Source: Arthrobotrys musiformis
Taxonomy: Eukaryota; Ascomycota; Orbiliomycetes; Orbiliales; Orbiliaceae
Direction of reading: 5' to 3'
Assembly (NCBI GenBank): GCA_036971715.1
Contig: JAVHJL010000006.1
Coordinates: forward strand, 1,798,001 to 1,862,000
DNA: 64,000 nucleotides
The notes beneath the pieces were generated by a model, which saw only the letters and a program-made list of their open reading frames with translations, had not been told where the DNA came from and searched no databases. The number at the start of each line of letters is the position of its first letter. The first letter of the stretch is position 1. Both the position numbers and the translations under genes were made by a program. Positions 10,997 through 23,006 of this stretch are shown piece by piece.

Positions 10997-12617
10997 TGTT
11001 ATCGCAGAATTCCCCTAGGGGGGGTCCTGGGGACGCCTTATAAGTCTTGATCTTCCGAGCCCAATGTATTTAAGAGAGAAAAGAATTAGGCGTTTAAAAG
11101 GTCTCCACGATAGCTCAAGGAGGCCGGAAGGATGTCATTTGTATCTCGAATATTAATACAGCTCCGCGGACGCGAAAGGCGTCCATATCATATATATATA
11201 CATTCTAAATTTTTCCTGTTTTAAATTTCCCTGCTTTGCCCGCATAGCAGGTATCAGGAACGCAGTCGCTATTCAATTCTCAGCCGAAGGTGCGGGGTGT
11301 GGATGCCAATGTTATCAGCCTCGTGGGATTTCCATGCGTGAGGAACCGAGCCGCATGGTCTTGTATGTTCTACCCGGACATTGCTGGATGCCAAGATTTT
11401 GGTGCTACCAACTGTTTTTTAGCGCACACGATATGGCGACAGCAAAGGCCGGGTACGTCGACGATTGGACGTCGGACGTGACGAGCGACCCCAGACTACG
11501 GTTGAGCTAGTACCAGTGGCACCGCATGTAGTCTGGGCAAAGTAAAATTGACAGGTGAACTTTTGCGCAATATAATGGGTGCTTAAATGTATTGATGGAG
11601 CTACGGATCCAATACTTGCTCCTAGTAATATAATTAATTGCAATTTCGAAGCGGAGGTTATAACGTTCAGCGTTTGAACTAGACTCGCAGCGCAGGTTGA
11701 AAATTATTTTGGAATACCGAGCTTCAAAGGAATGCATGAACTTAACCTCCCCAAACTAACTTAACCTTCCCCAGACTACTTACCCTTTTAGAAAGTAAAA
11801 CCTATTTTTCGATTAGCTTCGTATGCGATCCCAGACTATCATTGGTCTCGCAGCGTCAAGTAGTTTATCGAATCAAATTGCAACATTGCCATCAAGGAAT
11901 AACTGTGTTGTGTTGCCACTACGAATCTTGGTCAATGCAACCGCGGCACTGACCAGGAATCCAAATAGTCTCGAGGGTCTAATAGAGTAGCTCGAGATCT
12001 CGAGAAGCCTCCCATTTCGAAGGAGCATTTGTGGTATTATGCAATATCAACACACACCGCTCTCAATTTCCTAAATGTAAATCAATCTCTATACACATCT
12101 ATGCACTGCGCAGGAGACAAATATTAAATCTATGCATCTATAGATCGATTTCCAGGGCAAAACACCTTGACTCGTCAGCAGATTTCCTAACTGACTTCGA
12201 AAATGTAATCCGAAGACATCTAGATCTCGCATTACAAATATATTTCGAACCCTCCAAAGCAAATTTTTGAGAAGAAAGATCGCTAACGTGATTTTACCAG
12301 ACTTTCTTCGGAAAGTTTATAAGTGTTATTTTCCTACTTGAAGAACGTCTAGTCGCAAAGCTACTGGGCTCGTACGTATAGGGGATGGAATAAAACTAGC
12401 TAGGTGGCGTTGCTAAAGCTATAGATGGTATGCTTACACTAATTTGGTTCTAACTCGGGGTAGTATCCTTCAATATCTGGCTTGTACTGTCCGCATGTAA
12501 ACCTGTCCTAAATTTGCTGCATTGATCTAGCCTCGAATCCAGGCGGTGGGATCGATCGATTATCGATACTACGCCCTATAAATATATGACCAGGCCCGCG
12601 CACCAGAGAATCTGTCC
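10997..12617. other. AT-rich intergenic region, 1.6 kb
   Basis: No gene recognised. Short motifs recur: CCCAGACTA occurs near 11490, 11770 and 11830, twice next to CCCCAAACTAACTTAACC-like sequence. An ATATATAT patch lies at about 11190. Open frames here are short and without conserved features. Confidence 0.55.
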
Positions 12618-13838
12618 TTAAGTATACAACTCATAGCGGCCGGTCTTCGGGTTATAATCTCCGTTATTTCTTTTGTTCTGGTGTGCCCCCTCTATCCAAA
12701 CTGGTGGATTGCTTGTAACACCCCCGGGAAGTCTCTCGAACGAGTAGGCGGTTTTCCCGTTGTTTATCTTCCACGTAGACACTCCGTTCACTATATGCAG
12801 ATCTGCCTGTGCCCCGTTCACCCACTCGAAGATTGTCCCAGGACCTCCAATCGGGGTCTGCCACGCCTTTCTTAAAACCAGTTTGAGATCCCAATCTTGC
12901 AGCACAAACGCCCGAAAGGTAATATTGAACCCCACACTGGTGTAAGTCCCCTTATCACCACTTCGAGAGCTCCAGCGCCCATTCTCCAACTCGATACCGG
13001 GACTATCTCCAAAGTCTAATACCACAGAGTCTCCAGGCCGAATTCCTACCGAATGCCTGACAAGCTTCGGCTTATGGAAAATAGCATCTAGTACCGGCGA
13101 TTCCGGAGTCGTCGACTCTAACAAATACTTACGTCCTCCTTCTAAAATGAGGTAAAACTCGTATTGAATTATGTACTGTACCCCTCCAAAACGGACCGGC
13201 CAGGGAAAGGAGTTCTCAATGCCCCAAAATATGGACCATCCATTACCGCCTTTCGTGCTCCCCCAACTCAAAAAGTTATTATTTATCTCCGGGCGTCCTT
13301 TGCATCCCGATTCGTCGCCTGCAAGAACAGTCGCACCTATGAAATCAACATTTTGATATATAATATGTTTTTCTTTGGTATATTCAAGGCAGGCGGTTCC
13401 CTCGACGATGAGAGTCGCAGGTCCAGGGTACCACCCCGAAAATAGGAATGGGTTGTGGAGGTGCCCAGTGACGTACTCAAGGGCGCCGGACTCCACCGAA
13501 TAACTCGTCGAATAGAAAATGATATCAGGTGGATTCGCAGTTAGAGAGCCGGTAGGGGCTAGGTCTTTATCGCAGAGTGTAACTCCATTGGAGTCTCGAA
13601 CCATTACCCTAACGGAAATCTGGCTCTTTTCGCCGACATACAGAGAAGGGATAGGGTTCTCGGAGTCTATAAGGTTGCCGTTGACCCGAACTTCATACTT
13701 GAAGTAGCGTGAGGTGGCCTTGGCAGGGTCGTTTGGCTGGAACAGCTTCTGATCATGGGGAGGAGGGACGAATGTCGTTCTGACAAGTCCAAAACAAAAG
13801 AGGAGAAGAAAGGTAACACGGAATATTAAGCTCCCCAT
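12618..13838 (-). CDS. predicted secreted protein of unknown family
   Basis: Single-exon gene of 406 residues. Residues 1-22 form a classical signal peptide (GSLIFRVTFLLLFCFGLVRT), so the product should be secreted or enter the ER. The remainder has alternating hydrophobic patterns and many Gly, Pro and aromatic residues, suggesting beta-rich domains. A first half (about 45-190) contains paired cysteines (VTLCDKDL, GTACLEY). The second half is rich in W/Y/F with GWSIFWGIENSFPWPV and a possible N-glycosylation site NIT. I do not recognise the family and see no catalytic motif. It is isolated, with more than 1.2 kb of AT-rich DNA on each side, which fits an accessory gene. It could be an adhesin-like, carbohydrate-binding or effector-like protein; this is speculation. 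Confidence 0.75.
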   Translation of the reverse strand: MGSLIFRVTFLLLFCFGLVRTTFVPPPHDQKLFQPNDPAKATSRYFKYEVRVNGNLIDSENPIPSLYVGEKSQISVRVMVRDSNGVTLCDKDLAPTGSLTANPPDIIFYSTSYSVESGALEYVTGHLHNPFLFSGWYPGPATLIVEGTACLEYTKEKHIIYQNVDFIGATVLAGDESGCKGRPEINNNFLSWGSTKGGNGWSIFWGIENSFPWPVRFGGVQYIIQYEFYLILEGGRKYLLESTTPESPVLDAIFHKPKLVRHSVGIRPGDSVVLDFGDSPGIELENGRWSSRSGDKGTYTSVGFNITFRAFVLQDWDLKLVLRKAWQTPIGGPGTIFEWVNGAQADLHIVNGVSTWKINNGKTAYSFERLPGGVTSNPPVWIEGAHQNKRNNGDYNPKTGRYELYT

Positions 13839-15398
13839 CCTGTGATATATTCTTAGAAGGAACTTTGGATATTATGATCTTGTAACTAGTGACTAGTTAG
13901 TCAGATTTAGACGAAAGTTATCAGTAGATTATTTATAATTTAGTTACATGATTCGAAACCAGAGCGTCAATGGATCTATTTCTACTTCTTATATACCTAG
14001 GTACGCATTCCTCGCCTCGTTCTCCCCCAGTGCAAATAATTATAATACGACCAAAGACGAACACCCCGCTTCGTCTTCTCCTCCCTCCTTTTGCTTTCTT
14101 TCTCCCTTTCTTTTTTCTTCACTCTCCCTCTCTCATTTTTTTCGAAGAATCAAGCCCTTTTAATCTGGTCTCGGTTCCACACACTGCCGTATGCAATTAG
14201 TATCAGACACGCGGAGCTGAATATACCAATCTTTACGAAAGCTTTTACTAAACCAACCTCGTAACTTACCGTTTTACCCGAAGTGCATAACCCTCTGCAT
14301 CCTTCCAAAATATCAAAGCGTATTATATGCCTCGAATACAATAATAAGTCTGCTTTGCAGGACTCGGGTCAGTTTTATCAAACTTACAGCGCTCTAGAAG
14401 TACAGAACCATATTTCATACTGGGGAGCCTTGACATCATGATCCTAGTCAGACACTCTTGTACGCCATGCAGTACAAAGAACCTTCTAAAATTCTCAGCC
14501 CTAAACCCTCCATAACCAGGCAAACATTAATATTAACAAACCCTAGTATATTGTTAACATCATTCCCATCTCAGCTTCAAACTACACCGACATGATGCGA
14601 TGCTTGCATCCAAGCGAGGTCATGAGGACAAACAATATCGCACACTGCAAGAAAAATATTACAACGGGATATCTACATACCCACACCCAGTCAAACTTCC
14701 CGTCGACCTGCAACCTAGGTATGCAGCTATGAAACCGGAATTCGGAAACCGGCAAACCCTGCATGAATGCGTAAGGCAGTGACCAAACGGGTAAACCTCT
14801 TTACAGCTTCATGTATACGGATATGCGTGATGAGATGAAATTATTTGATTGTTTCCCTGCTTCGAATATCTCGAAGCGATGTTGTATTTTTGGGCCGCGT
14901 TCAGCACACCGCCCAGTCCCGGCCTGAGAACAGCCTACACCCTACCACAATCCAAATCCACGTCTTGAAAAGAAAAATGATACCATGCCATTATCAATAT
15001 CTTACAAGCCCCATCCATGGCATCTGTGTAGAAAAGGTGCGATATGCACACACCCAATAGAGAGAAAAAACGAGACAGAAAAGCAGAACATCCGGAAATG
15101 CAACAACGCCCGCTAAGAAAAAGGACAATCTAAGCACCTTAGGAACGCCGCCATAACCATGCACCGTTAAAAAAAAAGCCCCACGGAAAATGTAAGACGG
15201 GAAAAAAGCAAGAGCAAGATACGCTGAGGAAGAGTGAAGAAGTTCATGTAGCTGCGACCGCCACAGCTGCATGAAGAAAAGATATAAAGAAAAGAAAAAA
15301 GTTGTGGACAAAGGGTCCATTTAGTAGCTACCAAGCACCCTAACCTAGGGATATGGGAGACTGGATTCTAAACGAGAAAGGAATTAGTGAATACCGGC
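13839..15398. other. AT-rich intergenic region, 1.6 kb
   Basis: This holds the upstream region of the secreted-protein gene and the 3' flank of SGF73. A C/T-rich tract lies at 14075-14155. Several frames of 60-110 codons are open, but none shows a domain, signal peptide or splice structure I can support. Confidence 0.55.
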
Positions 15399-17013
15399 TT
15401 AAACTTGACCCATGAATCCATGACTAAAGCTTCCAAAAGGTCGAGGATCGACTGCGCTCATTGGAGGTGTTGGAGGTTTGAGAGCAGCCCCGAGCATTAA
15501 GGCGAATCGTCGGTGGTTGTATTTTTGTCGAGAGGAGAGCAGGATAGTGGGAACAATTGGTTGCGGATTGGACCGAGCGACAGCCGCCATGACGAACTCC
15601 ATTTCTTCGTCGGAGTCAACATGGAGGGAATTCGTTTCGAGATCGTCAGGAGCGGGATTACTAGCATTGATTGCAGCTTCTGTGGAACGCAAAAAACAAA
15701 AAAGCAAACGCGGAGGAACGCAAAAGCAAGAACTGGTCAGTGGAACTCTGGACTCTGGACGGTAGGTTATTACGCGAGATCATATCTTACTTTGCTGCTT
15801 GGCCTGGTTTTTCTTTTGATAAGCAAGTAAAAGTGTATCGTAAGGTGCAGGTCTACCCTGCACAGCCCGCTTTGCACCCATGCTATGGGATTTGCAAGTG
15901 AGTGATCGTGCACAAAGTTGGCCGTTGGGGAGAGGGACACCACATTGCCTCTCCACATCAACAGGGCCTTGGTAGGTTAGTATTTTTACTCGCGGTAATA
16001 AACTGGCCGCTTCGCGGCCCTGGGGAAACGCCCCTGTCGGGGAGCTTCGGACACACCTTTCGGCTTTGGAGCCGGCTTCTCCTTCTTCGTCTTCTTGTTT
16101 TTAGGCCCCTCCCCGGCCTTCCCCTTCTCCTCTGCGTATTGTTAGTAGGTTGGGCATATGGGATGAGCTTATGTGAGGGCAAATACTTACCATCCGCCGT
16201 CGCCTTCCTCTTCTTCGAGTTTTTGGGGTCCGCCCCCCCATCCTCCTCTGCCTTCTTCTTGGCCCCCGCAGCCGCCTTCGTCTTAGCAGCTGTCTTCGCG
16301 GTGCCCTTTGTGGCCTTCGACGCGGTAGCTCCCGCCGCGGCGGGCTTCGAGGCCTTCGCCTTCTCCTCCTTCTCTTCGCCCTCCTTCCCCTCGGCCTTTT
16401 CCTTCATCTTTTTCAGGTCGACCTTACCTGAAGCTGCCTCCTTGGCAAGCTTCCGCTCCTTCTTCGCCTCTGCCTTTACCTTGAGACATGCCTTGATATG
16501 GCTCTGTGCCAGCGGGCGAAGAATCGGCTTCTTACAGTGCTTACACTGAATGATCTCGGATTCATCGACCAGCGGGCGGCCGAATGGAAGATGAGCGACC
16601 TCCTGCTCGTTCAAACGAACATTAAGAAAGGAAGCGAGAGAAGCGTCTGCGAAGGATAATAAAAGGATTAGTCTCTTGCAAAAGGGATAGAAAATGGAAA
16701 GGATGAATTACTTACCGCTCTTCTTGTCTGTAGCCGGCTTGTCGGTGGCACTGCCCAATGGGGTTGAGAGCTTGAGTCTCTTTGGAACACGGTCGTCTTC
16801 AGTGAAGACATTGTCGGCAGCAGGGTTACACAGCATTTCCATGACACGCTTTCGGCGTTGCGCAGGAGTCACTATTGATTGTTAGATTTCGTGATTGTCG
16901 ATCAAAACAAAGGCGAATGAATGAAAGAATGAATGAAAGAAAGGAAGGAAGGAAGGAAGAAGGAAGGAAAGAAAGGGAGAGGGAAAGATAGGCTTACTTT
17001 TTGTGTCAGTCAT
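15399..17013 (-). CDS. SGF73: SAGA deubiquitinase-module subunit Sgf73 (ataxin-7 family)
   Basis: Links the deubiquitinating module to the rest of the SAGA coactivator and helps remove ubiquitin from histone H2B. The start is ATG 17013 (MTDTK), followed by a pyrimidine-rich intron and exons read on the minus strand. Seen in order: QRRKRVMEMLC; an N-terminal zinc finger, IQCKHCKKPILRPLAQSHIK with spaced C/C/H/C ligands; a Lys/Ala/Glu-rich low-complexity linker; the SCA7 domain, visible in the rear exons as GPVDVERQCGVPLPNG followed by LCARSLTCKSHSMGAKRAV and YDTLLLAYQKKNQAK; and a C-terminal exon ending FSHGFMGQV. The zinc-binding residues of the SCA7 domain are intact. Stop TAA at 15399. Several introns of about 50-90 nt. 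Confidence 0.92.
16921..16985 (+). repeat. GAAA/GGAA purine-rich tract inside SGF73 intron 1
   Basis: AAAG, GAAT and GGAA tetranucleotides repeat across this stretch. Read on the transcribed minus strand it is a polypyrimidine tract within the first intron of SGF73. Confidence 0.7.
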
Positions 17014-18192
17014 GATGGCAAAAGATTATGGAGCGTGCAATGTCCAAAGCAAGTTTGTTGGAGAGTGAAATAGTGGGGTGGAGGAGGTCAGTCCCAGCGA
17101 CCCTTTCCTGTGTTGTGGAGGTGACGTTGTGGCAACGGAAAGCGTGAGTGTTGCGCAAACGGGCAGCTTGAATGAAATAACCCCCTACTACCCGCCAAAA
17201 CAAAGCGGACAAACAGGTAGCGGAGGTTGAAAGAAAGGGACGATGGATGTCTTCAGGATCAAGACAAAGAGAGGGTGAAGGAGCCGGAGGACCAGTCGCT
17301 ATCCGATGGTTTTGGGGTGTGGTTTTGGGATGGGCGATGGAGCTCGTGTGCAGACAAAACGAGGCTCTGTGGCTGATAAGTATCGAGTGAGATGCAGCGT
17401 GTCGAGGGGCTCTTGGAGCGGCTTAAATAACCGAATAATCGGGAGATCCTGAATCTTTGGATGAGGAGATTCGAGGGAGAGATGGTACGCGACTTGTGAG
17501 GTTGAGGCGATGGAAGGTACTTGCTTGGACGGGATGATGGAGAGAGATGAAGTCAGGATGGCGGGTTGGTGAAGGTGGGAATTATACGGAGTACTTGTCG
17601 CGATGGAGGTTGTTGGTGCGGTCGTCGGGTTGCGAAGCCCTTGTTGTCCGGGATTGCCTGTTTGGGATGTCCCGCCGCGCTGGGACAACACAAACCAGCC
17701 GTTGCAAACGGATTATGTAATCCAACAACCACAACACGGATCCATATATTGGGCCCGTTGACATATAAATCAGCCATATTTTATTCTAGTAACGGGAGAG
17801 GGAGAAGACAAATATTTTGAGATTGAGATTGTTCCTTATTGGAACCTTCTTCGTGCCAGGAGTTTAAGTTGGAATCGATCCATTGGTGTGTAAATTAATA
17901 TAAAATTTGATAGTTTACGGTACCTTTACGCTGCAATTGTTGTATTTTGATTGCACTCCTTATTTTTGGCTTAACACTCGCACTGAAAGGGTTCCGGGAT
18001 AATATTAGGGGTGTAATTCAAATTAAAATAGTGTGTTTTCTGTCATGATTATTCCGTACATCCTCGCAAGGGTGCGAACCCGCCGCAGACACTCCATATG
18101 CATACTAAGTTAGTCTACACACAGATAAGTGTATGACAAAGATTTTAAAAATGCAACATGTAGGTTCAGAGTTTATGCATAATCACGACAAT
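17014..18192. other. intergenic region between SGF73 and the iron permease
   Basis: The region holds the SGF73 promoter and the 3' flank of the permease gene. Minus-strand frames at 17299-17691 and 17553-17777 are Pro/Ser/Thr-rich and overlap each other. I regard them as chance frames. Nothing else is recognised. Confidence 0.5.
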
Positions 18193-19719
18193 TCAATGAA
18201 TCAGGTCAATGTCAGAGTTTTCAACCAAAGCATTACCTGGGCGAGTCCCCTTGGCCGCTTTCACAAATGCGAGAAGCCTCTGGCGCCGATTGTAGATATT
18301 CTTGAAGTTAACCCGTGCGCTAGCATCCATATAAATCTGCCCCGTAATCAAGATGAGCATGAAAAAAGTCTCGATGATGCTCGGAGGGATATTGGAGATA
18401 AGTTGACCAGTCTCGTTCCACCTCATCACACTCGAACCGACGACACATCCCACAGTCAGAAGAAATCCAGCGACAACCATCAGCAAGTGCGAACTAATTT
18501 CCCCAACCGCAGCGGAAATGCGATAAGAAAGCGATGAGCTGTTGACGGTTTCTTTGACGGGAATATCGATGCCGATGGTTTCAAACACAATTTCCTCCTC
18601 TTTCTCGATAATTTCTGCCTGTACGTTCTCGTAATGCTTGAGTCTTCCTTGGATATTGCGCAGGACAAAGCTGTCAAATAATCCGACCAGACCGGCATAA
18701 GTACCAATCAACAGCCACCAATTGTTGTTGAACTTGAGGACAGGGCCGACAGCAATCCATACGGCGATGACGACAACCAAGATTATAATCCCAACAAGCG
18801 TTCCGACAACATCGGCATAGTAATAGATACAGAGCTGGAGCCAATTCTCCTTGGGAGCAGGGATCAAGACTGGTTCGTTGGCGGATTCATCGTCTGTAAG
18901 AATACGTAATTCAAGTTCGAGGCAGGCGTTCACACGATATATAGCATCCATGCATATGTTGGTATAGTCCGAGTAGCACTCTCGGAGGCATGCGAGGAAG
19001 GCGAATACAAACACCATCAACGCAGAGGTTGCAGAGTTGATATAGAGCTGCCAGGTGTTAGTCCACCCACAGTAGTGGCCGAAGCCAAGCCAGATGAAAA
19101 TGCATACCCAGTACATGCAAACGGTTGCAATGTGACCGAGAGCCCGAGAGGAAATAATGATGATTCGTCCAAAGAGGCCCAAGGGCTTGAGCGAACCCTC
19201 GAAATTCTCTTGGGGCTGGGTGTCCAAGGATCCAGAGAGACGGACGATATCGTCTTTCGCCAGTCGGTTCTTCAATTTCCCCAGCATGCGCTTGTGACTA
19301 ATCAGGCGAGACCTCATCATTGCCGCAGCCATCTGTTCTTCCTCGTAAGCGTTGAGCAACTGTCGCATAAGGAAAGAGTCAAAGACATAGCATAGAATCG
19401 CTTGGACATCAGAGATGAAAGCTTTCCATACGAGTTGGGTGCCAAATCGGATTCCTATGAGCGCCCATGCAATAAGCATAGCCAGAATAATTGAGAAAGC
19501 CACAGCGGACCCTGAGGCACGAACAACAGCATCGAGCCATCGATCTACAACCCTAGTCTTAGATTTAGCTCTATAGCCGCTAACATCCTCGACTAGAATT
19601 TCCGTAGACTTCTCGTTCTCATGGATTTTATTTATATTCTTGAGGTTCTGGGTCTCAGCGACGCCTTCGATGTCGCACCTGAGAGCAGGTTTGACAAATA
19701 GTTGCCCGAGAAAGCCCAT
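18193..19719 (-). CDS. FET4: low-affinity iron permease (Fet4 family)
   Basis: Plasma-membrane transporter for Fe2+ and probably other divalent metals. Single exon, 508 residues, ATG at 19719. Multiple hydrophobic helices are visible: SAVAFSIILAMLIAWALIG (about 75-95), a helix pair around 215-270, two between about 310 and 365, and two more near 430-485. The family signature after the first helix is present: KAFISDVQAILCYVFDSFL followed by MRQLLNAYEEEQ; a similar segment near the middle (VLRNIQGRLKHYENVQAE) suggests an internal duplication. In fungi such genes are often GATA-factor regulated by iron; I did not identify a clear site. It borders a ~3.3-kb gene desert. Confidence 0.88.
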   Translation of the reverse strand: MGFLGQLFVKPALRCDIEGVAETQNLKNINKIHENEKSTEILVEDVSGYRAKSKTRVVDRWLDAVVRASGSAVAFSIILAMLIAWALIGIRFGTQLVWKAFISDVQAILCYVFDSFLMRQLLNAYEEEQMAAAMMRSRLISHKRMLGKLKNRLAKDDIVRLSGSLDTQPQENFEGSLKPLGLFGRIIIISSRALGHIATVCMYWVCIFIWLGFGHYCGWTNTWQLYINSATSALMVFVFAFLACLRECYSDYTNICMDAIYRVNACLELELRILTDDESANEPVLIPAPKENWLQLCIYYYADVVGTLVGIIILVVVIAVWIAVGPVLKFNNNWWLLIGTYAGLVGLFDSFVLRNIQGRLKHYENVQAEIIEKEEEIVFETIGIDIPVKETVNSSSLSYRISAAVGEISSHLLMVVAGFLLTVGCVVGSSVMRWNETGQLISNIPPSIIETFFMLILITGQIYMDASARVNFKNIYNRRQRLLAFVKAAKGTRPGNALVENSDIDLIH

Positions 19720-22700
19720 TGTTTCTTCGTTCCGTTGAAAATCGAGGAGTAATTCAAGGAATCCTTTGTGCCTTTGTTACAAACGATTGGGAGAGTAGTG
19801 AATGACGGGTAACTCTACAGCTCTAGACTAGCTATGAACTTTGATTTTATCTGCTTGTAAGTCAGCTCGAGGTTTGCAGAGGCGAAAGACTAGTAAAGTG
19901 TGGAAAGCGAGTATACCGAAAGACTTTGGACTGTAACTCCTACCTGCCGTGAAAGAACCCGAGAACTTCGCCATGCGTTATCTGACCGCTTTAATGGCTT
20001 GTGGTATATTGACGGTCGACCTTTCCTAAGGAGGGTCGAATAGCTCGGTTCCTGGTGCGTTCGCCGGTCTAATTTGAATTGTCGCCAACTTGAAGGGGAT
20101 GTTGAAAGAAAGAGTCGGTTCTTTCATCTATGTCGACAGTGGTGAAAGTGGTAAGGTAAAGGATAATACAAAGACGGTTCTAAGCAGTACTAGGATGGTA
20201 TTAATCTGAGTACACAAGGACTACTGAAATATTCGTTTCTTAGTGAATACAGTCCCCACGATTCTTGGGGTGCAAGTCTCCTTATATAGAATTTTAATCC
20301 TCTAGTGAATGCATATGGAGATCTAGAAATCCCAAGTGGCCTTGTCAACCAAACTTTGAAATAATTGAATAATAATTACTATATGTTAAGGTGTGTCCTG
20401 GAAACAAAAGTTGGGGTTAGTCATATTGTTTTCCAAGCTTCCAATTGACCCTAGATAATTGGCTCAGCCCGTCTTGAAACATAAAAACTCTTCGGGAAGG
20501 GACAAATTCCGTCGCAAGAGTCAACGGGGAAAACTTTATCATGCAAATGCACCGATGGTGTTTCTAGTTCTATGACGCGTAGCTACATGCGCTGGCATAA
20601 TTTTTATGAGATAAGCCCTACAGGTTACAGCAAAAGGAAACTATTAGGCATAATCTCGACTAGCTTCGAGGCCGGTACAAGGGTTCGTCGAATTAGATTA
20701 CATAAATGTTTTCCAAAAGATATCAGTTCACCCCAAAGTTTCCTCTAGTCCAGAGCCCCGCGGGAAAGGCTTTGAACGAAGTGGACTTAATGGGAGCGCC
20801 CTACTATGGTATCAACGCTGGGCAAGACTCATATTACGTACAGCAAGCACTTCCTACTACAATACGCAATTCCAGCACCGTCTCCCGTTGTGTCGGCGAG
20901 CGATGTTACCGCTGCTCCACGCCATAAATTTTTGAGCGATTTTGCGGAACCCTCCGTTTCCCCTAAGCTCAAAGAAATACTGTGGTTGTAGATGCAATAG
21001 TTTTGGTTTTATAACACACATGCGAATTTAGTCTCGCAATCGAGCCCAGGCACTGCATGAAAACTCTTAGCTAACTAATCCCGTGCAGATGCGTCAGCCA
21101 GCCTCGAAGACAACGGGCGAAAGCCACCACCTAACTAGAATGAGAAATTTCCCCTGCCAAATTACGTAGCGTAAAATCGAACACCTTGCAGGGTCTATCA
21201 TTGAAGCGAAAAAAAGGATAAACTACAATCTTTCGGTTGGGCGGTATTCGGCACAAGTATCTTTTTTGTAACACATTCGTGATCCGGCCCTATCAGCGCC
21301 TAGACTCGAAGTTAGACACGTCACAGGCTAAAGAATCCAACCAAAAAACCACCTCACCTTTCGACGAGTTTTCCGCCAGAAATGATATAGCCAAGGTGAG
21401 CTCAGGAAAAGCTTGAATTTTAGCAATGCAGCCCTAGCTACAGTCTCGTATCCATGCAGCCCTACAAGCTGCAAGTCGCTCGTCGCTCCGCCACACAAAG
21501 TCGGAGCGTTACACCCCCGAGATTAAATGCTTAGTCCCCCCGACGGCCATCCGCAGCATTTGGTTTAGGTAATCTTTTTCAATACCGCCTTCGTCTCAAA
21601 ACTATGAAGTGGAAACTTGAAAGACAAAAATCGTATAACTCGCTAAGGGATGCGAAATAATACTCCTCGACCTGTAGGTTAGGATGCTGGATGCAGCGCT
21701 GGCGCAAATGAGACAAACCACAATCGCCTTCATGGTACATACATAAAATTAACCAGCATTACTGATTGGTAAACCAAGTTTCAACATTGGCCTGTACTTC
21801 GACGTCTTTCAGATCACTACAAACTAACTCTAGTGCTATACGTATATATACATACCTAAGGCCGGTGAGGTCTGTATAAAGATTAGAGCTCAAGATTTCC
21901 TATATAATACCTAAATTTATAACTATAAACCTCGAGGCAAAATTCCTATAGCTAGCTGGCGCTAGGTTCCGCCAATAGAAGACCTATAAAACAGCAAAAA
22001 CATCAACGTAAGACAGAATTGCATTTAATTAAACCGTGGTAAAGTTCACCAATTGCACAACGTTACTAACAGCCCCCTTAAGCTAATTAAGCATTACGCA
22101 TAGCTATAGAAGAGCACAGGATATAAAAGATCCTATCCTAGGCTATCAATTGAGATGATGAAACCGAAATACGCCGCAAAGTACCACACAAACAACACGA
22201 AAAATCAATCTGGAATCAGTTATCCATATTGCGAGTCCCCTGGTCCGGGAAATGGACAAATTGTTAGTAAATTTTAAAAGATTCCCAGTTATAAACCCAA
22301 TTACTAGCTGAGCATCGAGTGCATCGAGTCTATATGTGTGGAGAAAACTTTGTTTATAAATATCGGGGTGAGTGCCAGCCATGGTGCGAGACACGGGCAG
22401 CAAGAAGTTACAGAAGCCATTGTATCTATATATAGCACGAAGAACAACGATAGTGTTTATATATATCACAAAAGTACCACCGTACGTTACTTTCGATGCC
22501 ACTACCCATGTACCTTTCGGTCAGCTCCCGTTTATGATATAACGTCCATTTGAATATGATTCAAATATTCACTATTGACAAAACAAACGGCAAAGAAAAA
22601 AGCTAGACTACATCGACGCCAACAGCAATAACCCGACTTGATCAGAACTGCTCAATCCGAAAACACGACGACATGCACAGCTGTACAAAATGCTCCCACC

Positions 22701-23006
22701 GGCCAACAACAACCACACAAAAGAAAACCAACCAAAGAATACCACAAAAGGTAGTTTCAGGGTCGGGCAAATTTTGGGTATATAAGATATTATATATTAA
22801 CGAACCACTCCTAAACCCTTTCCTCTTTATCCCAAATTGACGTCTTTCTTCTCTCCTATATCCAAACAGAGCGGAAATAAAAGAAAGAAAAAGAAAGGAA
22901 TTCAATTATTGTGCCCTAAAAGAAACCAATTAGACACTTCAAAGAACGCAAGAAAAAAGATAAAACTTTTGTTTTATTTTGCGCACTGAAGGAAAGAATA
23001 ATGTCA
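19720..23006. other. AT-rich gene desert, 3.3 kb
   Basis: No intact gene. The left part is the promoter of the iron permease. Scattered short frames occur; the only ones with protein-like composition are at 20706-20991 (listed separately). A perfect 7-bp inverted repeat with an 11-nt loop (CGCTCCG / CGGAGCG) lies at 21484-21508. The composition is uniformly AT-rich with ATATAT patches at 21840 and 22430. It may be decayed transposon DNA, but I see no terminal repeats or transposase remnants. Confidence 0.6.
20706..20991 (+). pseudogene. possible relic of a coding exon, frame-shifted
   Basis: Two overlapping frames each look protein-like in part. The first covers 20706-20860 (QFTPKFPLVQSP, GAPYYGINAGQDSYYVQQ); the second covers about 20850-20991 (AIPAPSPVVSASDV, SDFAEPSVSPKLKE). 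A one-base change near 20850-20870 would be needed to link them. No family recognised. It sits alone in the desert. It may equally be chance. Confidence 0.2.

Noticed and set aside
17299..17691. 130-codon minus-strand frame rich in Pro/Ser/Thr
   Set aside because: Low-complexity composition, overlapped by other frames, and no recognisable motif.
18061..18090. GGGTTCGCACCC (minus strand) resembling a B box
   Set aside because: It lacks the matching tRNA arms upstream and downstream.
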